In this document: positions 56,691 through 64,000 of the stretch, piece by piece
How positions within the stretch are numbered: position 1 is the stretch's first letter
Layout of the letters: each line of letters begins with the position of its first letter
DNA from: Lophius americanus
Taxonomy: Eukaryota > Chordata > Actinopteri > Lophiiformes > Lophiidae
DNA length: 64,000 nucleotides
NCBI GenBank assembly: GCA_037951165.1
Contig: JBBDHG010000011.1
Location: 870,001-934,000, forward strand
Direction: 5' to 3'
Translations under genes and position numbers: made by a program
The notes under the pieces: model-generated
Databases searched by the model: none
What the model saw: the letters and a program-made list of their open reading frames with translations, nothing else
What the model was told of the DNA's origin: nothing

Positions 56691-58639
56691 AAGAAAGTGG
56701 GATAAATTAATGGAGCAATAGATTTTCCAGTTTGGAAATCAGTTTCCTGTTCCACATATTTATTTGGCAAAGTTTTCCTGACGCAACCCTCCCCATTTAT
56801 CCAGGTTTGGGAACGCCACTAGAAGTACACTGGGTTTATAACCTCTTGTTTCTGGGTTTAATGGAACCATACATTCAATCCAAAAATTGAAGAGTCATTT
56901 TGTATGCCCCACTCTTCTGCCCAATTACATGGCAACACCTCAAATGGTGTGATTAACGAAAACAATCCAAAAAGCATTCCTGCCACACTCAAAGGTGGGA
57001 ATAATACTAATTAAAGTGAATACCCCTATAAGGCTCTTAAAGCTCTCTTTTTGTTCGTGAATTCCTTTGATCAACCTCATCGTAAAACCTTTTGATTATC
57101 CATATGATAAAAGGGAAGTGAAAAAAAGGTAGTACAAAAAGATTAATATATACGCCCCATTACTAAAACTTGAGAGGGTGGGGGGGTGGCAGGGAAGAAA
57201 ACTTTAGATTTCTGGACAATTTTGGTCAAAAAAGGCCAAAAACAGATCAAATAAATAAATGAAAAAAATTGGCAATCTTCTCAATAGAGAAAAAAATACT
57301 AAAATTGTACTTGATCAAGTCTTCAATATATAATAAGTATAGATATCTATAGCTAGATATCTCACAATGTTAAACAAAGTGGGGGGAAAAGGCCAGGATC
57401 TGACTTTCATCCAGATCTGTTTCACATTTAATCAATTCTTACATTCATAAATTCCTAACCCTCCTATCGCGTTTCCTGAAAATCTGGATTTGGATATGGA
57501 GCTGCCTCAAAGTCCAATTACCTCTCTCTTGACCCTGAACCCCTGCTTTTACAAAAATTTGATTAAAATATGTGTCTCGTACACAAAACAAAGAGAAAAT
57601 GTTGCCTTATTCAATCCACAGGGGAAATTACACACACTGCTATGACGGTATCTTTACGTAGTTTCTACAGGTGAAATTTGTCTTTTTATAAATAATTGGT
57701 CACTTTTAATAACCCATTGCTATAGACATGCATTTATGCGATGTTGTCCTCATTTTTTATTTTCCTTTTCATCTTGTTTTATTTTCCTTTAATATGGAAT
57801 TATCTACTTCAATATAACGTAAAGTAAATACACGAAAAAAAATAGATAATAATAATAATAATATATGCATCATACATTGAAAAATTCACTCCTCTTATTC
57901 CACTGCAGAGATTTTCAGTGAGGATCGTCATCAGTAGATTAGTAACGTCTCTCTAGATGGCACTGCTACCTCAATATTAAGTCATGAGTGGATCTTACCT
58001 CTGCTAATGAGGCTAGGATTCTGACCAGATATAAAACTATTTTATACGGAATATCATTGCCTTGATTAGGTGTTGTTTCTACACTCTCCTCTCAATCATT
58101 TCTGATTTTAAAAAACAAGGGGAATTTGTCCAAGGGAGAAATAAAGGATGAAAAAAAAACGAGGTCTTAAACTTTGTGAAAGGTTCCCAGATGGTTTACC
58201 TCTTTTTTCCGTCTCATACACGAAGATAAAAGTTCCACATGGGAATAATCACCCTGCCTCAGACAAAGAGTTCGACTCACAATCAGACAGAAATAACTAT
58301 AAATGTTTATTTAAGTGACACAAAGTACCAGATTGGAAAATATTGGTTTTTTGGGGGGGTTTTGCTGCTTTTGCATTGAGATTTAACATCTAAAAAGAAA
58401 TTTCCGTGGAGGTTCAGATCAGGACAGCAGCAGATAAATCACAGCAAATCTTTTATTTTGGTTCTTATTTGGTGATTCTGGAGTTCAAAATGAAATTAAC
58501 GTACATTTCTAGACCATCAATGCATGCGTGTTCATTTAATACCAATAACAATGTACAAATAAATATTTTACCCGAAACTAAATTTTGCTTGCTTTCACTA
58601 AGCTATGTTTATGTATTCAAATCACCCATATCATTATAA

Positions 58640-59265
58640 CCCCTCACATTACAACCCCTCATAAAGTCACAATGACATTGATTATCTAGGTGCAATGTAA
58701 CCTATGTGAACATTTTGTTCTTGAAGTCGATGTGTTGGAAGCAGGAAAAAATGGGCATGATATGACATAAGGATCTGAGAAATTTTGTCAGGGGCCAAGT
58801 TGTGGTGTCTGGATGACTGGATCGGAGCATATGAAGAACTGTATGTCTTTTTGGTTCTTTCCAGTCTGCAGTGCTTACTTGAGGAAGAGGGGAGGAAGTA
58901 GGAAGAAGAGATGCTGACAAAGTTTTTGACATGTCCCACATGGCTCCAGATCAAGTACACCGCCTCATGGAAACTCTATTCCATGATGTTTTTGCCGTTT
59001 TTCAGCAGGAAAATAATTACTACATGTTGGTGACCTTTTCTCCAAATTCCCAAGCTCTAAATCTAACAGAGCATCTGGGATGCGCTCGACAAACTCCTCA
59101 TAACCTACAGGACTTACACCTGTTAACATGACAGACCAGACAACATAGTACACCTTCAGAAGTCTCGTCCAGGCCTAGACAGGGTGAGCTGTTTTGGAGG
59201 CAGAAGAAGGACCCGCACAAGATTTGGTGGGTGGTTATAATGTTGTGGCTGATCGCTGTTTGCAT
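58640..59265 (+). mobile_element. Tc1-like transposon, internally deleted
   Basis: Left part GTCGATGTGTTGGAAGCAGG, ATGGGCATGATATGACATAA. Right part has decayed Tc1 transposase C-terminus (58931-59131) with NSQALNLTEHLGC where intact copies have a NSPDLNPIEHLWD-type block. It ends GGTGGTTATAATGTTGTGGC. The middle, with most of the catalytic domain, is missing. Confidence 0.8.
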
Positions 59266-60094
59266 AGGAAGGGAATAAGCACAATATGGGCTTATGAAGA
59301 CAAACAGCCCACTGTTCCTTCCATGCTACTGGAGTATAACTGCACCAATGTGTGTGAAAAAAAACAAACCCATGACAAATCTCATCAAAGCATGGAACAA
59401 AACTCACAGACTAGTGTCGTTTTTTTGTGCATGCAAAGAAAAAGCATTGTTTATTTCCATTATAGAAGCCCAAACTTTAGCCTCTGGTCAAAGCCGTCAC
59501 ATGTAAGACCCTGTCGTCTTACACGTGACGGCTAAGACGTATGTATGTTTGAAAGCAAACATCTGGGGAGCACACATCAGCCGGGCTGGACTGACGCCGC
59601 TCAGAGGAAATGAATGGTTTAACCATTACAAATATGACATGTCATCATCCTCTTAGTTAAATGTTTCCACACAGCGGTTTAGTTGATGAGGTCATTTGTT
59701 GCTGATCAAACACCTCGTGCACAACACGACAGCGGACGGTAAGAGAGATTCCGCTTAGCCTTTTGTAAACGGGATTTTAGCGTCTAGCCTGGCTGCTAAC
59801 TGCACCTCCTTCCTGCTGCTGGGCTCCTGATGGAATATTGATGGTGTCCTACAGTTATTAGTAAATCCACGTTAAAAGGCTCTAGAGGCTTCAATATTGA
59901 TCAGATTCCTCACTTCCAAGCTGTATTCTTTTGGACTTTGTACGCTAAATTTGTTTTAGTTCTGGGAGGATGCATCCCCTTGGAAATTTTATGGCGATCT
60001 ACAATTTAACCCTTTGCTGTCCTGCTCAAATGTTTGGTTTTCCACATATTGAGTCTCTATTACTTATTGAAAAATCTAATGAACTTGTTTATAT

Positions 60095-60180
60095 TATGAA
60101 CCAGCGACAGCATATATATATATAGATATATATATGCTGAAGAGTAAGGGGCCAAAGATGGATCCCTGGAGGAGGAGGCA
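60095..60180. repeat. Dispersed repeat, copy 3 of 3
   Basis: CCAGCGACAGCATATATATA then GCTGAAGAGTAAGGGGCC and GATGGATCCCTGGAGG, in the same order as 950-1075 and 14005-14150. Confidence 0.6.
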
Positions 60181-60189
60181 TTAACAGTT

Positions 60190-60480
60190 GAGTTCAAGTC
60201 TCTTTTAAAAACTGTTGACCGGAAAGCCTAGACTAATGGCTCTCTGCTTTTAAAACTGAATCTGTCCTCAGAACTCAACTGTTTCTGTCTCTGAGTGTTT
60301 CCTTAACCTGTTTTTTTTTTTTTGCCTTCACAAACCACTGCTTAATTTTTTCTTAGTTTGTGGTTTAGTTTATTTGGTTTTATAAGCTGTGATGCATTAA
60401 TGTTTTTATGTGGAGCTTTTTGGTCAACTTTGTGTTGTACTTTAAATGTGCCGTAAAAATAAATTGGCTTGACTAGATCT
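60190..60480 (+). mobile_element. LINE 3' tail fragment
   Basis: GTTCAAGTCTCTTTTAAAAA followed by GTACTTTAAATGTGCCGTAA and AATAAATTGGCTTGACTA, the typical 3' end of L2/Rex-like LINEs. Directly follows dispersed-repeat copy 3, so both may belong to one element. Confidence 0.6.
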
Positions 60481-61829
60481 ATTTTCTGCCTTGATGCCCG
60501 TTATTTTTTCTCTGTTTGTGTGATTGTAGAAAGTGTAAGTCAACCACTGCTTCCTCAAACAACACAGACGGGTTCAGCGTGACAAAATGTTGGTTTCTTT
60601 TACTGTCTTTGCAGTAATCCAACCATAGCTTTTAGTCTGTTGTTTTTTGCTTTCTCAGCACGGTTATAATATAACTATTGGTTAACCCGGCTTCCACTGC
60701 TTCCAATTCGCCTGCACACCTGAACTCCATCAAGCTGCTGCTCTCCTGCAGAGATGAGACTCCTCCTCTACTCAAGCCAATGCTGCTTAAAAACTCCTAC
60801 CCTCAACTCTCAGGCAGATTGTTCCATCTACATGTAGCTATAATGTGATTTAATGCATTTCTTCTATTGGCCTGGTTCTTGCCTTACCCAGCGCCTCGGG
60901 CTCCTGGTCCACCAGCTACACTCTGCTTCATGCAGCTTTCGCTCAATGCTCCTCTTCCCCGTCAGCAAAGTCAGCTCCAGTCTGCCATCTTTCCATACCA
61001 ACCATGGTGCTATAGCCGCACATCTGCATTCCATCACCTAACACCAACATGTATTGCAACAAGCTGATTAGAAACTGGTGCTAACCTTCTCCGAGTTCTG
61101 TTTCTGGGTGTGGTGACATTAACACCACACAACACAGGGAGGAAATCCAAAAAAAAGACGGGTAGAGGAAGCGGTGATGCGGGCAATAAAGACATGGTCC
61201 AAAAAAGAAAATCCGAAAATCAACTGGAAAAAATGCTGGGACTTAGGTTAGTCGGCACTAATGAGAGCAGGAGGAAGAGAGGACTGATGGTAGATGCATG
61301 CAGGTCTAACCGCCAATCATGACGCAGCACATATAAATAATGAGGACCAGAAAACGTTATGTCATGAAAAGTTCTTGAGCGCAATATTGCCATGAGACAC
61401 TAGAACTCATCGGATCCAACCTGTACCATGTAACAAAACCCTGAACCTGAGAGCCAAGGCACAACAGAACCCAAAGTAGACCACATTGTACTCAGAATCA
61501 ATTAAATCGCTTTATTTACGAGCTTTTACTGCAGAGTGGTCCATTCATTTAAGAGTTATTGCCAAAACTCTACCATAAAACTCTTACAAACTCTCTCAAA
61601 TACTCAAATACTGATATACTCTCTCCTCATTCTCTTGCGCATTCCATCTCCAGCTTTCTGCCTGGAGCCCAAGGCAGCCCCATCCCCACCACCCCGACCC
61701 CCAGCTTAATTCAGCCTGCGGTCCTGCATCGAAACATTCTGCTGTGTTTCGTTTTTCATTATTACTTCTTATGCTGAAAAACTCATAACTTTAAGCACCA
61801 GAACTCACAGAGTAGACGGGTTTTACCCG

Positions 61830-61925
61830 AGCTCCTATAAACTCCCCTACTGAGTAAAATATGAACTATAAGAGTAAAATATGATATTTACAAGTTGGAT
61901 CTCTTCAAATAGATTCATATGGGAA
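61830..61925 (-). repeat. Unclassified dispersed repeat, short inverted copy
   Basis: AACTCCCCTACTGAGTAAAA, GGATCTCTTCAAATAGATTC and ATATGGG, as in other copies of the 3000-3800 family. Confidence 0.6.
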
Positions 61926-63305
61926 CGAGAGACTAAATAACCTGTCAGCTCATCCGCCATTAATTATCATCAAGGAATCACCTGTGTTTGCTCCTGACCT
62001 CACCATTTGGATCCATGTGCCAGGAGACCAAATTTATTTCAATCAACCTCGATCCTCAGTCTGCCGTTAGAAACTGTAAATATTTTCATCCCTGCCTTTT
62101 AAAGATTGAACGTTTATTTAAAGAGTAATAAAAGAAGTACGCTTGTAAACAGCCCGGTCTGCCTTTTCTCAAAGATTCCCTCTCAGGGTTGCTTCCTGCC
62201 TGTGATCAGAATCGTTCCCACGTGAGCAATCCATCAGCCGCGTCACCCAGACGATCTGCTCAGTGTTTGCACTCGGCCCGGCCATGTGGAGCGCATCACA
62301 AGCGTGTTACAACCCAGAGTACGGACCTAGATGTCCATGAAGAACGATGCAGGAAGGAGAAATGTAGCAAACATGCCATTAAGTCGATGAAGATGCTCCT
62401 TGTCTGAAACTTGGGGGTGATTTATGTGCAAACCGCAGCTGGTGAAATCAGGGTGGCTGGCCTGGGAGAGGATTACCAAAGAATTTTGACAGGGAGACCA
62501 AAAGGATTCGCATGCTTTCAGAAAACGACTGAAGTCCTTCCTGAAAACAGACCCCGTGTATTTGTGTGCAGAGCTGCTAAACCAAGCCAGATGTGGACGT
62601 CTGCTTGAGTCGGTGGCGTTCACCTCGCGGCCGTACTTTCGTACTTTTCCCTTTGCCCTCATGTCAACCCAGAAGCTGGTAGGTCATCCGTTAGTGTTTG
62701 GTTTCAGCAGGACATGAAAGCCTGCTCACCTTAGGGGAAAGCCTGCATGCTTGGCTGACAGCAAAATACGGCGCATTTGTTTCTCCCACATGTTGTGTTA
62801 TTTATCAGCCGTCGCGCCAAGAGTTTGGCTGGCATGGGGGTCAATAGACGTCTAAGGCATTCAGTTTATCAATATTTTCAACACAACAGTGGATAAAAGA
62901 ACTCGGTGTCGTATGAAAGCGGTCGCTTGCGGTGTCAAACCCACGGCACACTGCTGCCCTCGCAGTTACGAATCATTCCTGGGTGCTCCGGCTCATTGTT
63001 TTCCTTCCACAGCTTCCACCCCGAGTGTTTTGGTTCACTCTCGCCGCTCACACAGTGCCATTTTCCGGACGCAGTAGGCAGCTGTTTCCACTAAAGCAGC
63101 TCAGATAAACCCACTGTAAGCCACTTGCCCAGCAGCTAGTGACAGGCCCAGAGAACCACTAGCCTTTGAACCTGGTGGGGCGTTTATCTGCTTAAGATCC
63201 ACATTGTTTCTTCAGGGGTGATGAAACACATTCATAACACGGATGGGAACAGGACTCAAAATGAAAGCGAATGTTGTTTAGTATCTGCTGGATGAAGGCG
63301 ATGGC

Positions 63306-63380
63306 TCACACAGCCCACCCTCTGCTCTCACACAGCCCACCCTCTGCTCTCACACAGCCCACCCTCTGCTCTCACTCAGC
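63306..63380. repeat. 22-bp tandem repeat, about 3.3 units
   Basis: CACACAGCCCACCCTCTGCT plus CT in perfect tandem three times. Confidence 0.95.
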
Positions 63381-63414
63381 TAAAGGCTAAACCATCGACA
63401 ATGAGGGAGGAGAG

Positions 63415-63915
63415 TAACTAAGCGCATTTACTCAAGTACCGTACCGAAGGACTACTTTGAGCGGCTTGTTCTTTACTTGAAGGTTTCACTTTGATTCTAG
63501 TTTGAACGCCTCTGGTAGAGGGTAAACAACAATAAGCTTTGGGGTTCGACCTGTTTCATTTTTGGTTATGCTGTGTTAAAAAGTGTTTACATTTAACAAC
63601 ATAGATGTATATATTAATGCAGCAGGAAAATCAATGCAGAAACATCCCATATATATGAAACTACCTCAAAAAGTACATATTAGTTACTATAACCCACCAA
63701 CTTTGAACAGTTACTACCGGAATATGAATGAATAAACTTCCTACATGATAGTAAAACACTGAGATGCTTACTTCGGTACTTACACTCACTCATATTACTT
63801 TAATACTTTTACCTAAGGTACTAAAAATCTTTTACTTGTATTCGAGTATTTCGAAATTGCAGTATTAGCGCTTTTACTCAAGTAAGTTCTCGAAATACTT
63901 CATCTGCAATGTTCC
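63415..63915. repeat. Teleost 'TACTTGAGTA' dispersed repeat
   Basis: Starts GCATTTACTCAAGTACCGTA and ends with GCTTTTACTCAAGTAAGTTC. The interior has many ACTTTACTTGAAG-type words. A shorter relative is at 4950-5150. Confidence 0.5.
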
Positions 63916-64000
63916 CACAAACCTCTGGGTTATCTTATTAAAGAAATGATGAGGAGCTTTCAAGAGAAAATAGGAATAATTACAACATTTTCTTTTTGCT

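Larger units (their letters stand above)
56241..64000. other. Gene-poor flank downstream of gad2
   Basis: I find only repeats: dispersed family (56440-56690, 61830-61925), Tc1 remnant, LINE tail, a 22-bp array and a 'TACTTGAGTA' repeat. No exon of apbb1ip, the next gene in human, could be recognised. Confidence 0.55.

Noticed and set aside
62160..62665. Overlapping 72- and 111-codon frames downstream of gad2
   Set aside because: Considered as possible exons of a next gene such as apbb1ip, but no recognisable motif, splice structure or domain.

Overview
This window is vertebrate nuclear DNA, almost certainly from a ray-finned (teleost) fish. It has split genes with GT-AG introns, abundant dinucleotide and tetranucleotide microsatellites, and degraded Tc1, hAT and non-LTR elements of teleost type. 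There is no prokaryotic gene organisation, CRISPR array, operon or RNA gene that I can support. Two conserved protein genes lie head-to-tail on the + strand: myo3a (myosin IIIa), positions 1-33144 and cut at its 5' side, and gad2 (glutamate decarboxylase 65), 36251-52161 and complete. The same two genes are neighbours in human (chromosome 10p12), so this is an old linkage block.

myo3a: 27 exons were rebuilt by hand from splice sites, reading phase and protein similarity. They give 1500 codons plus a TGA stop with no frame break. The N-terminal kinase domain lies before the window. What is visible is the kinase-motor linker, the whole motor domain, a neck and tail with nine IQ-like motifs (five in one 1252-base exon with acidic spacers), and the conserved C-terminal tail segments. 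Two unannotated, in-frame, phase 0/0 candidate cassette exons lie in the intron that splits the motor's surface loop 2. They are the most interesting gene-level prediction here.

gad2: 16 exons give 583 codons plus TAA. The palmitoylation-type cysteines, the PLP lysine (K394) and the catalytic-loop tyrosine (Y423) are present. One intron uses a GC-AG donor, and the residue after the PLP-binding aspartate is Gly instead of the usual Ala. A long repeat-poor 3' flank (52162 to about 56240) with late AATAAA signals is probably a long 3' UTR.

Region by region: 1-33144 is myo3a, with introns carrying an 18-bp minisatellite (1.6-2.1 kb), (TG)n and (AC)n tracts (4.7 and 5.2 kb), a pentanucleotide-like tract (6.4-6.9 kb), a hAT element with an 8-bp target duplication inserted in a LINE fragment (7.9-9.5 kb), a LINE fragment (15.5-16.0 kb), a Tc1-like element (18.0-19.1 kb), a MITE (22.4-22.8 kb) and another hAT-like element (28.7-29.7 kb). 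Positions 33145-36250 are intergenic sequence and the gad2 promoter side. Positions 36251-52161 are gad2, with LINE and Tc1 remnants and a 39-bp minisatellite in its introns. Positions 56241-64000 are gene-poor and contain only repeats I can recognise.

Functionally, MYO3A is a kinase-regulated actin motor of photoreceptor calycal processes and hair-cell stereocilia, and GAD65 makes GABA at synapses. They are neighbours by ancestry, and nothing in the sequence suggests joint function.
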